Source: Mariniphaga sp964559175 (GTDB lineage: Bacteria > Bacteroidota > Bacteroidia > Bacteroidales > Prolixibacteraceae). From it: a stretch of 64,000 nucleotides of DNA. Both the position numbers and the translations under genes were made by a program. The notes below the pieces were generated by a model. The model did no database searches and had not been told where the DNA came from. It saw only the letters and a program-made list of their open reading frames with translations. How positions within the stretch are numbered: the first letter of the stretch is position 1; every line of letters starts with the position of its first letter. Positions 35,081 through 44,187 of the stretch are shown piece after piece. Where the stretch lies: contig CAZLGT010000004.1 of the NCBI GenBank assembly GCA_964559175.1, positions 1 to 64,000 on the forward strand, written 5' to 3'.

Positions 35081-35308
35081 TCTTTAAATGAGAGAATAAA
35101 TTCCCTTGTAGTTTCCAAACTGTGGGGGGATTTATGTCTTCTTTCTCATAAAAGGACTTATTATAGCTTTCATTTGCATGAAGTGAGTTCTGTTTACAAT
35201 CATGCAAATTAGATAGAAGAGAATTTATTAAGGATTTATCTTTTGTTCTATTACTCAGGTTATCCAATGCTGAAAGTTGATGGAGAAAAGATAAAAAAAT
35301 AGTTGGTC

Positions 35309-36712
35309 ATGAAGCAAAATTATGTGTCAGATTTAGTAGTTTTTCTTATGGCATTTATTCTTTTGAGTGGATGTTCGGGTAAGGCTAAGAATTCGGTTGA
35401 TTCGAAAGAGGAAAATAAGAAAATACCTTTTGAATTTCCTGATTTGAAACCACAGACATTTGGTGATTCATTTTTTGATATCAGGGACTATGGAGCTAAA
35501 CCTAATGATAGTACTTTTTTAAATACAGAATTTATTGGTGAAGCTATTTCAGCCTGCCATGAGAGAGGAGGAGGAACTGTCATTATTCCAAAGGGAGTTT
35601 GGTTCACAGGGGCAATTCACTTTAAAAGCAATGTAAACCTGCATTTAAGTGAGGGTGCTGAATTGCGTTTCAGCAGAAAGTTCAGCGATTACCTTCCAGT
35701 AGTCCTCATTCAGCGGGCTGGTTTTATGTGTTACAACTATTCACCTCCGCTTTATGCCTATCGTTGCGAAAACATAGCAGTTACTGGTTCAGGAACATTA
35801 AACGGACAGGGGCAGGCTTGGTGGCCCTGGAAGAACCGGCAACCCGGAATGGTACAACTATTTGAAATGGGTAAAAAACGTGTCCCTGTCGAACAAAGGG
35901 TATTTGGTACCGAAGAAGCAGGTGTTCGCCCCCCTTTTATTCAGTTTATTGAATGTAAAAATGTTTATTTGCAAGGGGTTACAGTTATTGATGGCCCCTC
36001 GTGGAATGTACACCCTGTGTTTTGCGAAAACGTGATAATCCGTGGGATTAAAGTGGTTGCACATGGGGCAAACAACGATGGCATTAATCCTGACGGTTGC
36101 AAAAACGTGCTTATAGAGGACTGCTATGTCGATGCGGGAGATGATGCCCTGACTATGAAATCCGGACGTGATGAGGAGGCATGGGAAATTGGCCGTCCGC
36201 TCGAAAATGTTATAATCAGGCGCTGCACAGTCAAACAAGGGAACGGCGGTTTTGTCGTTGGAACCGAAATGTCGGCTGGCATCAGGAATATTCTGGTCGA
36301 GAATTGCCATTTTGACGGTACCCGCAGGGGGCTTCGTTTTAAATCGCGTGCAGGGCGCGGCGGGACGGTCGAAAACATTTGGGTACGGAACATCACCATG
36401 GAAAATATCAGAGAGGAAGCTATTGTATTCGACCTGCTTTACGATGGAGAACCTATTGAAAAAGACATGAATTACCAGGGCAGGAACACCATATTGGAAA
36501 ATGCCCCTACCTTCAGAAATTTCCACATCGAAAATGTTACCTGCAGAAGAGCCTTAACAGCTTTACGCCTCGCAGGTTTGCCGGGAAACTGGTTGAGGGA
36601 ACTGAATTTTAAAAATATTGAAATCACTTCAGAAAATGGATTAATCAGTTCAGATGTTCATGACTTGAATTTTATAGATGTAAGATTAACCAGTTTTGAT
36701 GGGAATAAATAG
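35309..36712 (+). CDS. GH28 polygalacturonase-like lipoprotein
   Basis: A 467-residue enzyme with a lipobox signal (FILLSGCSG); ATG 35309 is chosen, the upstream TTG being weak. It is a right-handed beta-helix GH28 (pectin main-chain hydrolases): N-N-D-G-I-N-P-D-G near 253, G-D-D near 274, and the R-x-K motif in RGLRFKS near 345. In the third motif the usual catalytic-region His of G-H-G is Asn (QGNGGFVVGTEMSAG). It probably cleaves galacturonate links in homogalacturonan or rhamnogalacturonan oligosaccharides, in the periplasm or at the surface. First enzyme gene after susCD. Confidence 0.88.
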   Translation: MKQNYVSDLVVFLMAFILLSGCSGKAKNSVDSKEENKKIPFEFPDLKPQTFGDSFFDIRDYGAKPNDSTFLNTEFIGEAISACHERGGGTVIIPKGVWFTGAIHFKSNVNLHLSEGAELRFSRKFSDYLPVVLIQRAGFMCYNYSPPLYAYRCENIAVTGSGTLNGQGQAWWPWKNRQPGMVQLFEMGKKRVPVEQRVFGTEEAGVRPPFIQFIECKNVYLQGVTVIDGPSWNVHPVFCENVIIRGIKVVAHGANNDGINPDGCKNVLIEDCYVDAGDDALTMKSGRDEEAWEIGRPLENVIIRRCTVKQGNGGFVVGTEMSAGIRNILVENCHFDGTRRGLRFKSRAGRGGTVENIWVRNITMENIREEAIVFDLLYDGEPIEKDMNYQGRNTILENAPTFRNFHIENVTCRRALTALRLAGLPGNWLRELNFKNIEITSENGLISSDVHDLNFIDVRLTSFDGNK

Positions 36713-36720
36713 TCAATAAT

Positions 36721-37026
36721 ATGACTAGAAAAAAATTTTTACTTAACACGCTGGCAACGGTTGGCGGTATTTCATTGGTTACGAATGTGGCATGTGCACC
36801 CACACCGAAAAGAAAAGCAAACGGGAAGGTGCTGAACAGCTACTATTTCAGGGCTCATATGTATACCATGGTCCCGCGTCATGTGAGGGAAGACATGAAA
36901 TGAATGGCCGATGTCGGCACCAACGTGGAATCGATTACAGTACTCGAGCAAGATCTTTATGCTGCGGTGGAAAATATAGACATTATTGGAATTGAACCGG
37001 ATATTAAATATTCATGGTTTAGCTAG
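36721..37026 (+). pseudogene. Broken lipoprotein gene with internal TGA
   Basis: An ATG at 36721 opens a 60-codon frame with an N-terminal signal (RKKFLLNTLATVGGISLVT, then NVACAP, possible lipobox). TGA at 36901-36903 interrupts it. The same frame continues for 40 codons (MADVGTNVESITVLEQDL ...) to TAG at 37024. The context REDMK-stop-MADVGT suggests a Trp codon TGG changed to TGA. The 3' end also looks truncated, because the total of about 100 codons is short for a secreted protein of this kind. The family was not recognised. It lies between GH28 and the beta-propeller genes of the PUL. Confidence 0.65.
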
Positions 37027-37084
37027 TTAACACTATGTCTGAAGAAAAATGACATATAAAATAATATCAGTAAAAATTATTAGA

Positions 37085-38458
37085 ATGAATAAAAGAGTAA
37101 TAAAGAATTTAAGCCTGTTACTGATGCTGATTGTGACAGTACCCCAGGCAGTCTTATCACAAAAGATAAATTTAAAGACAGAACCCAAAGCGTTGGTTGA
37201 CCATTACCGTTTTGTCGGCGACCATCGGGAGGAAAGTATGTGGAGTGCGTTGTATGGAGCAAAGAGCGGTAAGATTTATATTGGACTGTGTACCCATGCC
37301 GAGGCTGCCCATTTTTATGAATTCGACCCCGAAACCGAAACCATGCGCCACATTGTTGACTTAACCAAACTTCATAACGAACGTGGTGAGGGGATTAACA
37401 CCAACGGAAAAATACATGTGCGCATGGGTGAAGACGAGCAAGGTAATATTTACTTCGCAGGCCTGAATGAAGATACCGGCCCCGAAGCAATAGACCCTTC
37501 TAGCTACAAAGGTGCTTTTTGGTACAGGTATAATCCCACCCTAAATAAAGTGGAAGTTCTCGACATGATAAGCCCGCACTTTGGCTTGTTGGGAATGGTG
37601 TATGAACCTAATTACAACCGATTATATGGACTGGCAGAAGATGGTCACCTATATATGTACGACGTTGAAGGAGATTATACCCGTGACCTGGGCAAAGTGG
37701 ACGACTGGGACATTTGCCGCACTATTTTTGCTGATGAAGACGGAAATGTTTACGGTTCCTTTCCTGTTGCACAGATATGGAAATACGACCCGGTAAAAGA
37801 CCAGGTAATAGATTTCCCTAATATAAGACTTCAGTATGATATGCGTGTCCCACCCCGCACGATGTCAAAACCAATGATTGACAGAAAAGTGATTTGGCGG
37901 GTAATTGAATGGGACCCGGTAGAAAAGGTAGCTTACGGAATTATGGGAGCAGATAACATGCTGTTCAGATATGATGTACACAAAGGAGAAGAAGGTGAAA
38001 TTGATTATATTATTCCTTTAACTGCACCTCATTATTGGAATGAAAAAGATTCCCGAAGGATTCCATTTGCTACTTTGGCATTAGCTATTGACCAGAAAGA
38101 AAGGATGGTTTATTATGCGCCAACTGCAAACAGTTCTTTCGACTATATTGGTAATTCATGGGACGTGCACGATGAAGAAGCTTTTCAGGCACAAATGGCA
38201 GGTGGTTACTATCCACCCGTATCGTATCTGGTAAGTTATAATTTAAAAAGCCAGGAACGCAAATCACATGGTCAGTTGATAACAAAAGAAGGTAAAAAGG
38301 CTTATGGCATGGGTGGCGCTTGTTATGGAGCAAAAGACGGTAGAATTTATTTCGTTGGTGCCATTGAAGAGAATGACGAAGAATACATAATCGGAGAAGT
38401 TCAGCGCCGCTGGCCTTTCAGCATGGGATTAATAGCTTTCGACCCCAATTCAAATTAA
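37085..38458 (+). CDS. Secreted beta-propeller protein of the PUL, unknown activity
   Basis: A 457-residue protein; ATG 37085 begins the signal peptide (NLSLLLMLIVTVPQAVLSQ), whereas an in-frame ATG at 37049 would bury it. The body has about seven repeats of the blade pattern G-K-I-Y-x-G, G-N-I-Y-F-A-G-L, R-L-Y-G-L, G-N-V-Y-G-S, V-A-Y-G-I and G-R-I-Y-F-V-G, each followed by a F-x-Y-D-x strand, typical of a seven-bladed propeller. Some beta-propellers in pectin and arabinogalactan loci are lyases (PL22, PL27 types) or rhamnosidases (GH145 type); conserved His, Arg and Tyr residues are present but no such active site can be assigned here. The next gene encodes a related propeller. Confidence 0.75.
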   Translation: MNKRVIKNLSLLLMLIVTVPQAVLSQKINLKTEPKALVDHYRFVGDHREESMWSALYGAKSGKIYIGLCTHAEAAHFYEFDPETETMRHIVDLTKLHNERGEGINTNGKIHVRMGEDEQGNIYFAGLNEDTGPEAIDPSSYKGAFWYRYNPTLNKVEVLDMISPHFGLLGMVYEPNYNRLYGLAEDGHLYMYDVEGDYTRDLGKVDDWDICRTIFADEDGNVYGSFPVAQIWKYDPVKDQVIDFPNIRLQYDMRVPPRTMSKPMIDRKVIWRVIEWDPVEKVAYGIMGADNMLFRYDVHKGEEGEIDYIIPLTAPHYWNEKDSRRIPFATLALAIDQKERMVYYAPTANSSFDYIGNSWDVHDEEAFQAQMAGGYYPPVSYLVSYNLKSQERKSHGQLITKEGKKAYGMGGACYGAKDGRIYFVGAIEENDEEYIIGEVQRRWPFSMGLIAFDPNSN

Positions 38459-38490
38459 CAATATCAATTTAACAGATAAAATACAGATAT

Positions 38491-39810
38491 ATGAAACCTT
38501 TTAAAGAGTTCACCTTAGTTTTTTTTGTTTTTTTGTTTTTAAATACTTCTATAAACGCCCAAAAAGCAGTAAACCCGCATTTTGAAACACACCGCCTCGA
38601 TTTTCGTGACCTCGGATATCCGGGAGCTACCTTGATTCCGGCAGACGATTCACCAATTGCTTGTTTGCTGGCTCATTCAAACGGCAGGGTTTACGGGACA
38701 ACAACGGGAAAACAGTCTTATCTTTTTGTTTATGATTATCTGACAAACAAAGTATATCCGTTAGGGCAAATACCCGGTAGCAGCGGAGTGCACAACAGCA
38801 TGGTTGAGGGGAAGGATGGCTTGATTTATATTGGCACAGGCCTGAATGAATTAATGTTATTAAATCTGACAAAAGATATTCCCCAGGGAAGAAGAACGAT
38901 AGAAATTCAGCTTTGGGAAGATATAAAGAATAAATATGAAGATTTTGAAGGAGGCAGACTATTTGTATATAATCCGGATGAAGGAGACAGCCAGGTTTAT
39001 CTTCCCGACAACACAAGTCAGGTAGTGGATCTGGGGATGGCTATTCCCGGTAATTCCATTTATGCTATGGAGATTAGTCCTGAAAAGGATAAGATATATG
39101 GAATTTCTTATCCCGATGCTTTGTTTTTTGAATTTAACATTCAGGAAAAAACATTCAAAAACCATGGAGAATGGCTGACTGTAAAATCTTATGCCGGACC
39201 TGAACGCAGTTGGCGAAGTGTTCCCCGATCGCTGATATGTATGCCTGACGGCAAAGTATATTCATCCGGGAACGACGGTCTTATATCATATTTTGATCCG
39301 TCAGATGAAAAAATCCATAAAACAACCATGCGAATCCCCGGTGAATATTGGATTACCCGGAACTACTGGGGATTTCCTGTGGTGGAACAATTACTGCTTA
39401 ACAATGATGGTTCTGTTTTTGGCAGTACCAGCGACGGCTTTATTTTTAGCGCTGACTTTGAAAAAAAGGAAATCCGTGCTTTGGGTAAACCTATGGTTGA
39501 CAAGCGGGTCAGAGCCATGACCCTGGGCAAAGATCAGCGGCTGTATATGATTTGTGGTCAGAAAGATGATGTTTGTCGGATGTTTTCCTATGATTTGTCT
39601 GAAAAGAGTGAGGGTTTTCTTGACTATGGAGTTTTGGGAGTGGATAGAAGTCCTTACTATGCAAAAATCGCATACCAGTTTGATGCCATGTGCACCGCAG
39701 CAGACGGGACAATTTTTATTGGCGAAAGCGACCGGCGGGCTAAATTGTTTTTTTATATACCGGGAGGAAATATTGTGCCGGGCGTATTGAATCCGACTAA
39801 TCCCCGATAA
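38491..39810 (+). CDS. Second secreted beta-propeller protein of the PUL, unknown activity
   Basis: A 439-residue protein with a signal peptide (FVFLFLNTSINAQ). Blade-type repeats are visible: G-R-V-Y-G-T-T-T-G, G-L-I-Y-I-G-T-G, K-I-Y-G-I-S-Y-P, G-K-V-Y-S-S-G-N, S-V-F-G-S-T-S-D, R-L-Y-M-I-C-G and T-I-F-I-G-E-S-D, seven in all. It shares overall layout with the preceding protein but is clearly diverged, so they are probably two different activities or two subunits rather than a recent duplicate. It lies 32 bp downstream of the first, inside the pectin PUL. A lyase, a rhamnosidase/glucuronidase or a binding role are all possible. Confidence 0.75.
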   Translation: MKPFKEFTLVFFVFLFLNTSINAQKAVNPHFETHRLDFRDLGYPGATLIPADDSPIACLLAHSNGRVYGTTTGKQSYLFVYDYLTNKVYPLGQIPGSSGVHNSMVEGKDGLIYIGTGLNELMLLNLTKDIPQGRRTIEIQLWEDIKNKYEDFEGGRLFVYNPDEGDSQVYLPDNTSQVVDLGMAIPGNSIYAMEISPEKDKIYGISYPDALFFEFNIQEKTFKNHGEWLTVKSYAGPERSWRSVPRSLICMPDGKVYSSGNDGLISYFDPSDEKIHKTTMRIPGEYWITRNYWGFPVVEQLLLNNDGSVFGSTSDGFIFSADFEKKEIRALGKPMVDKRVRAMTLGKDQRLYMICGQKDDVCRMFSYDLSEKSEGFLDYGVLGVDRSPYYAKIAYQFDAMCTAADGTIFIGESDRRAKLFFYIPGGNIVPGVLNPTNPR

Positions 39811-39826
39811 GTTTGAGGTTTTGTAA

Positions 39827-40540
39827 ATGAAACTACACTTTCAACATATCACCTTTTTATTCATTCTTTTACAACTGGCTTCAGTATCGTGCAGAATGGG
39901 GAATTCAACGGGTGAAAAAGTAATGGTTTCCATGTTTTCTGCAACAGAAATCCAACCTTCGTGGCAATTACCAATTTGGAATGGGCCGGAAACTGTTGTC
40001 ATTGAAGGCAAAAATGAAGAAAGCGAAAACCGGATGACTGTATTCTCACGCTGGGATAACGATTCACTCTACTTCTTTTTTAAAGTGGAGGATACCTGTT
40101 TGCGGGCATACCAGACTGAAACAGATCATCCTGAATTATACCTCGACGATATGGTGGAAATATTGATTGACACACATAACAATAAAGACAGTTGCTGGGC
40201 AGAAGATGATATTGTTTATCATGTAAATATTTTGGGCGTAAAGAAAGATGACCGGGGAACACCGGAATGTATTACTGACCCAACCTGGGATGGAAATGCC
40301 CGCATTTCTGTTCAGCTATTTGGCACGTTAAACGATACGACCGATAAAGATACCGGCTATCTTGTAACTCTGGCACTTCCATGGTCGGAACTGAACCAGA
40401 CACCTCAAGCCATTTTAACAATGGGAATCAACTTTGCCAACGGCGATAATGACGGTAAAGGCCGCCAGTTATTCGACTGGGTTGGTGCCTGGCCGATGCG
40501 ATCGCCGTATGCATTTGGGAATTTGATTTTGAAAAAGTAA
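39827..40540 (+). CDS. CBM9-like carbohydrate-binding lipoprotein
   Basis: A 237-residue lipoprotein (lipobox LASVSC, Cys near 22) with one CBM9-like beta-sandwich domain. Typical elements are W-x-x-x-x-L-Y-F-x-F-x-V-x-D near 85-92 (WDNDSLYFFFKVEDTC), L-Y-L-D-D-M-V-E-I-L-I-D near 107-118, and L-A-L-P-W-S-E-L near 185. Such domains bind sugar ends. It is 16 bp after the propeller gene and 11 bp before the esterase gene, so it is part of the PUL transcription unit, probably tethered at the cell surface. Confidence 0.75.
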   Translation: MKLHFQHITFLFILLQLASVSCRMGNSTGEKVMVSMFSATEIQPSWQLPIWNGPETVVIEGKNEESENRMTVFSRWDNDSLYFFFKVEDTCLRAYQTETDHPELYLDDMVEILIDTHNNKDSCWAEDDIVYHVNILGVKKDDRGTPECITDPTWDGNARISVQLFGTLNDTTDKDTGYLVTLALPWSELNQTPQAILTMGINFANGDNDGKGRQLFDWVGAWPMRSPYAFGNLILKK

Positions 40541-40551
40541 TGAAATAGATA

Positions 40552-41502
40552 ATGAAGAATATATGTATATTTCTGATTATTCTCACCGCATTTAAGAACT
40601 GTAAGGCCGAAGATTATTTGGGAGGAGTTCCTGGCACTGGTGAATGGGACGGATTTATGCTGGATAGTTTAAAGTCCCCAATGGACGGTGCTATTCAGAA
40701 GTTCTATTTTTACAAATCAACACAAAATAAAATGCCATTGGTGATCTCGCTCCATCAGTGGAGTTCCAGTTATAAAATCTATAGCAACTCGTTAGCCCCG
40801 CAGACAAAAGAAAAGAACTGGAATTATGTCAGACCTGATTTCAGGGGACCAAACAACAATCCCAAAGCCTGTGGCAGTGAATATGTGATCTCGGATATTG
40901 ACCAGGTAATAGATTGGGCAGTGGAAAATCTGGATGCAGATACGACAAACATTTATATCGTAGGTGCCAGTGGTGGCGGTTATACAGCCTTATGCCATTT
41001 GATGAGATCGAAAACAAAATACAGGATAAAAGAATACTCCGTATGGGTTCCAATTGCAGACTTAAGAAGGTGGTATCACGAATCCAAGACCAGGGGTTCA
41101 AAATATGCTGGGGATATAATAAAATGCACCAATCCGATGGCAGACGAACCGGACTTTCAGGAATGTAACAAGCGATCACCGCTCTATGATGTTGTCCCTA
41201 CTCATAAACTTGAATATACGAAAGTTAATATCTATGCAGGGATTCATGATGGATTTACTGGTGCAGTGCCAATTGCACATACATTGCTGATGTATAATAA
41301 GCTGGTAAAAGCAGTTGGCGGAGCAACCAACCAACTAGTATCCTGCGATGATATAAATTGGATGCTGACCACCCGCACAGCCCCGCAGCAACTTGAAGAT
41401 AAGATAGGAAGCAGAGATTTGTTGTATTACAATACCTGTGAGAACTTATCAGTATCAATTTTTGAGGGGGGACATGAAATATTGGTGGATACCATTCTAT
41501 AG
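40552..41502 (+). CDS. Secreted alpha/beta-hydrolase, probable carbohydrate esterase
   Basis: A 316-residue protein with a signal peptide (CIFLIILTAFKNCKA). The alpha/beta-hydrolase core has the nucleophile elbow G-A-S-G-G-G near residue 142 (IYIVGASGGGYTAL), an oxyanion region V-I-S-L-H-Q-W near 65, and a probable catalytic His in FEGGHEIL near the C-terminus. Similar proteins are annotated as acetyl-xylan-type or S9-like esterases. In a pectin locus beside a CE12 gene, removal of acetyl or methyl esters from (rhamno)galacturonan is the likely role, inferred from context. Confidence 0.75.
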   Translation: MKNICIFLIILTAFKNCKAEDYLGGVPGTGEWDGFMLDSLKSPMDGAIQKFYFYKSTQNKMPLVISLHQWSSSYKIYSNSLAPQTKEKNWNYVRPDFRGPNNNPKACGSEYVISDIDQVIDWAVENLDADTTNIYIVGASGGGYTALCHLMRSKTKYRIKEYSVWVPIADLRRWYHESKTRGSKYAGDIIKCTNPMADEPDFQECNKRSPLYDVVPTHKLEYTKVNIYAGIHDGFTGAVPIAHTLLMYNKLVKAVGGATNQLVSCDDINWMLTTRTAPQQLEDKIGSRDLLYYNTCENLSVSIFEGGHEILVDTIL

Positions 41503-42031
41503 ATTGCTATGTGGAGCGGCAGGAGTGTAATTTAAACTCTGTATGATTTTTTCTATTATGAAAAATTAATTCCAATTTGTTGGAAGTTAAATCTTTGATT
41601 ATGAATTTTATGAGTCCATCTCTTGCTGTTTTCAGTAGCCTGGTAAATCAGTTCCAAAAGGGGCAAATCAATAGGGAAGGCCTCTTTCGTTTGGGTTACT
41701 TTTATAACAACCTGACGATGAAAAGCTATATAATGGAAAGCTTGAGGATTATATTTACGAACAAATAAATATTCTTTAAAAAAGCAAATAATATTTAATA
41801 ATAATGAATACCATCTTGTAACACAATGCGAATGAAGAAACTTATGCCAGGAATAGTTTCAATAAATTCAATGCAGCCATCAATAGGTCGTAACGTTTAC
41901 CTTTGGGTCTATGTTAAGCCTTTGGAATGGAGCATTAATGGGAAAGGAGTAATAGTTAAAATTCCAGAAGCCCCCAAAATCACCTGTTTGAGAATATGCC
42001 TGGGTTTTTAAGTTTCCAAAACAAATTATTT
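41503..42031 (+). other. 529-bp gap in the PUL with a possible glycosidase C-terminal remnant
   Basis: No intact gene. The frame at about 41826-42011 encodes W-S-I-N-G-K-G-V-I-V-K-I-P-E-A-P near its end, which resembles the closing beta-sandwich of GH29-type fucosidases or similar glycosidases (W-x-x-x-G-x-G-V-x-V-x-I-P-x-x-P). The match is short. The rest of the gap is AT-rich with frequent stops. It is probably the residue of a deleted enzyme gene between the esterase and the CE12 gene. Confidence 0.3.
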
Positions 42032-42781
42032 ATGAAATCTGCAATTATAATATTCGTATATATGACAGTTTTTACGTTTGCTTGTCAAAATGAAAGACCC
42101 ACAATCGTTTATTCAATTGGCGATTCAACCATGGCCAACAAAACAAAAGAAGTTTATCCTGAAACCGGATGGTGCCAGGTAGTTGGTAATTATTTTGATG
42201 AAACAGTAATTGTGAGGAACCATGCAAAAAACGGTAGAAGTTCGAAAAGTTTTTTATCAGAAGGTTTATGGCAAAACGTTTTAGATAGTCTCCGGCAAGG
42301 TGATTATGTTTTTATTCAATTTGGGCATAACGACCAGAAAAAGCATGACAGTACAAGATATACATTGCCTTTTGAAACTTTTTCTGAGAACCTTGAACGG
42401 TATGTGAATGAATTGAGGAGTAAAGGGGCAGTTCCTGTTCTTTTTACATCCATTGTAAGAAGAAAATTTGGGGATGATGGTAAATTGATTGATACCCACG
42501 GCGATTACCTGGAAGCTACTAAAAATGTTGCCCGACAATTAAATGTACCACTGATTGATTTGAATAAACTCACAGAGGAATGGATTAACTCACTTGGAGA
42601 GGAGCCTTCGAAAGAGATGTTTTTATGGACAAAACCTAATGAAGAATTTCCAAACGGGAGGCAAGACAATACCCATTTATCTGTTAAAGGTGCAAATTGT
42701 GTTGCCAGGATGGCGGTTGAAGAATTGAAAAAACTTGAACTGGATATTTCAGGTAAAATAAAACTGGAGGACAAAGATTAG
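42032..42781 (+). CDS. CE12 rhamnogalacturonan acetylesterase (SGNH hydrolase)
   Basis: A 249-residue lipoprotein or secreted enzyme; ATG 42032 opens the signal (FVYMTVFTFACQN, Cys near 17 as possible lipid anchor). SGNH blocks: I is G-D-S-T-M-A-N-K with the nucleophile Ser at about 31; II is the Gly in the K-N-G-R-S-S-K-S-F region; III is F-G-H-N-D near 98; V is D-N-T-H-L-S near 211, carrying the Asp/His pair. E-T-G-W and the T-x-x-P-F-E-T-F region are typical of CE12 enzymes that remove acetyl groups from rhamnogalacturonan. It precedes the second GH28 gene by 11 bp. Confidence 0.88.
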   Translation: MKSAIIIFVYMTVFTFACQNERPTIVYSIGDSTMANKTKEVYPETGWCQVVGNYFDETVIVRNHAKNGRSSKSFLSEGLWQNVLDSLRQGDYVFIQFGHNDQKKHDSTRYTLPFETFSENLERYVNELRSKGAVPVLFTSIVRRKFGDDGKLIDTHGDYLEATKNVARQLNVPLIDLNKLTEEWINSLGEEPSKEMFLWTKPNEEFPNGRQDNTHLSVKGANCVARMAVEELKKLELDISGKIKLEDKD

Positions 42782-42792
42782 AATAAGTCATT

Positions 42793-44187
42793 ATGAAAAA
42801 GATTACTATATGCTTGTTTATTATATCGATTATCTTTTACGTTTCTTGTAAAACGAACGGCAAAGCGATCAAACATGATTTCGTAAAAGTGAATGCTCCT
42901 TTTGAGATGCCGGCTATCGCAATTTCTGACTTTACAAATTGCGAAAAATTTATGATTACTGATTTTGGGGCAGTTCAGGGCGATCAGCAAAAAAATTCAG
43001 AAGCGATCGCAAAAGCAATTGATGCCGCCAATAAGGCAAGAGGAGGTTCTGTAATTATTCCCGAAGGTGAATGGTTAACAGGAAAAATCCACTTTAAAAG
43101 CAACGTAAACCTTCATCTTGAAAAAGGGGCGGTGTTACTTTTCTCCGATAACCCGGATGATTACCTTCCGGCTGTACATACTACATGGGAAGGCTTTGAA
43201 TGTTACAACTATTCGCCCCTTATTTATGCATGGGAATGTAAGAATATTGCCATTACCGGACAAGGGACTTTGAGGGCAAAAATGGAGCAATGGGAAGAAT
43301 GGTTCGACAGGCCATCCGGACACATGAATAGCTTAAAGCGATTGTATAATCTGGCCACTTACAACCATCCGGTTGAAGAGCGTCAAATGGTTAACGACAC
43401 GGCTAACCTCAGGCCTCAGTTCATCCAGTTAAACCGCTGTGAAAATGTATTAGTCGAAGGAATTAAAATTCGCAATAGTCCGTTCTGGACCATTCATCCT
43501 TACTTATCAAAAGATGTGGTGATTAGGAATGTTGATGTTTTTGCACATGGCCATAACAACGATGGTGTGGACCCCGAAATGAGCCAAAATGTGTTGATTG
43601 AAAATTGTGTGTTTGACCAGGGAGATGACGCAGTTGCGATAAAATCAGGGCGCAATCATGATGCCTGGCGTCTGAATACTCCTTCCAAAAATATTATTAT
43701 TCGCAATATTGAAGTAAAAAACGGACATCAGCTGGTAGCCATTGGAAGTGAGCTTTCCGGTGGAATAGAAAATGTTTTGGTTGACAGTTGTAAAGTAGTT
43801 GAAGGTGCCGACTTAAGACACCTTTTATTTATAAAAACCAATGAGCGACGTGGTGGATTTGTGAGAAACATTTATGTGCAGAATACATCGTCGGGGAACA
43901 TAAGTCATGGTGTACTTGGCATTGAAACCGACGTACTTTATCAATGGCGGGATTTAGTTCCAACCGTTGAACGCCGTTTAACGCCAATAAGCGACATTTA
44001 CCTTACAAATATTCAAGTTGGTAATGTTCAGTTCATATCTCGAATCAAGGGACAGAAAGAATTGCCTGTCAAAAATGTCTTGCTGAAAGATGTTCAGGCA
44101 GATACCGTAATATTGGAAAAATATATTCATGAAAATGTAATTGATTTTATGCTTCCGGTGGATGCGCATAAGGAATCGGGCCACTGA
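42793..44187 (+). CDS. Second GH28 polygalacturonase-like protein
   Basis: A 464-residue GH28 beta-helix enzyme with a signal peptide and possible lipobox (FYVSC). Motifs are N-N-D-G-V-D-P-E near 255, Q-G-D-D near 275, and G-H-Q-L-V-A-I-G-S-E-L-S-G-G near 315, where the His is kept. The R-x-K motif is altered to F-I-K (LLFIKTNERRGG near 345), so the substrate-binding Arg seems missing. It shares the N-terminal D-F-G-A ... V-I-I-P-E-G-E-W-L-T-G-K-I-H-F pattern with the GH28 at 35309 but is diverged. Last gene of the PUL. Confidence 0.85.
   Translation: MKKITICLFIISIIFYVSCKTNGKAIKHDFVKVNAPFEMPAIAISDFTNCEKFMITDFGAVQGDQQKNSEAIAKAIDAANKARGGSVIIPEGEWLTGKIHFKSNVNLHLEKGAVLLFSDNPDDYLPAVHTTWEGFECYNYSPLIYAWECKNIAITGQGTLRAKMEQWEEWFDRPSGHMNSLKRLYNLATYNHPVEERQMVNDTANLRPQFIQLNRCENVLVEGIKIRNSPFWTIHPYLSKDVVIRNVDVFAHGHNNDGVDPEMSQNVLIENCVFDQGDDAVAIKSGRNHDAWRLNTPSKNIIIRNIEVKNGHQLVAIGSELSGGIENVLVDSCKVVEGADLRHLLFIKTNERRGGFVRNIYVQNTSSGNISHGVLGIETDVLYQWRDLVPTVERRLTPISDIYLTNIQVGNVQFISRIKGQKELPVKNVLLKDVQADTVILEKYIHENVIDFMLPVDAHKESGH

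Noticed and set aside
35081..35308. Frames between susD and the first GH28 gene
   Set aside because: The 228-bp stretch is AT-rich with no protein-like frame or clear structure; the minus-strand 64-codon frame there has no support.
41577..41768. 63-codon frame after the esterase gene
   Set aside because: No recognisable family or signal peptide; it lies in a decayed AT-rich gap.
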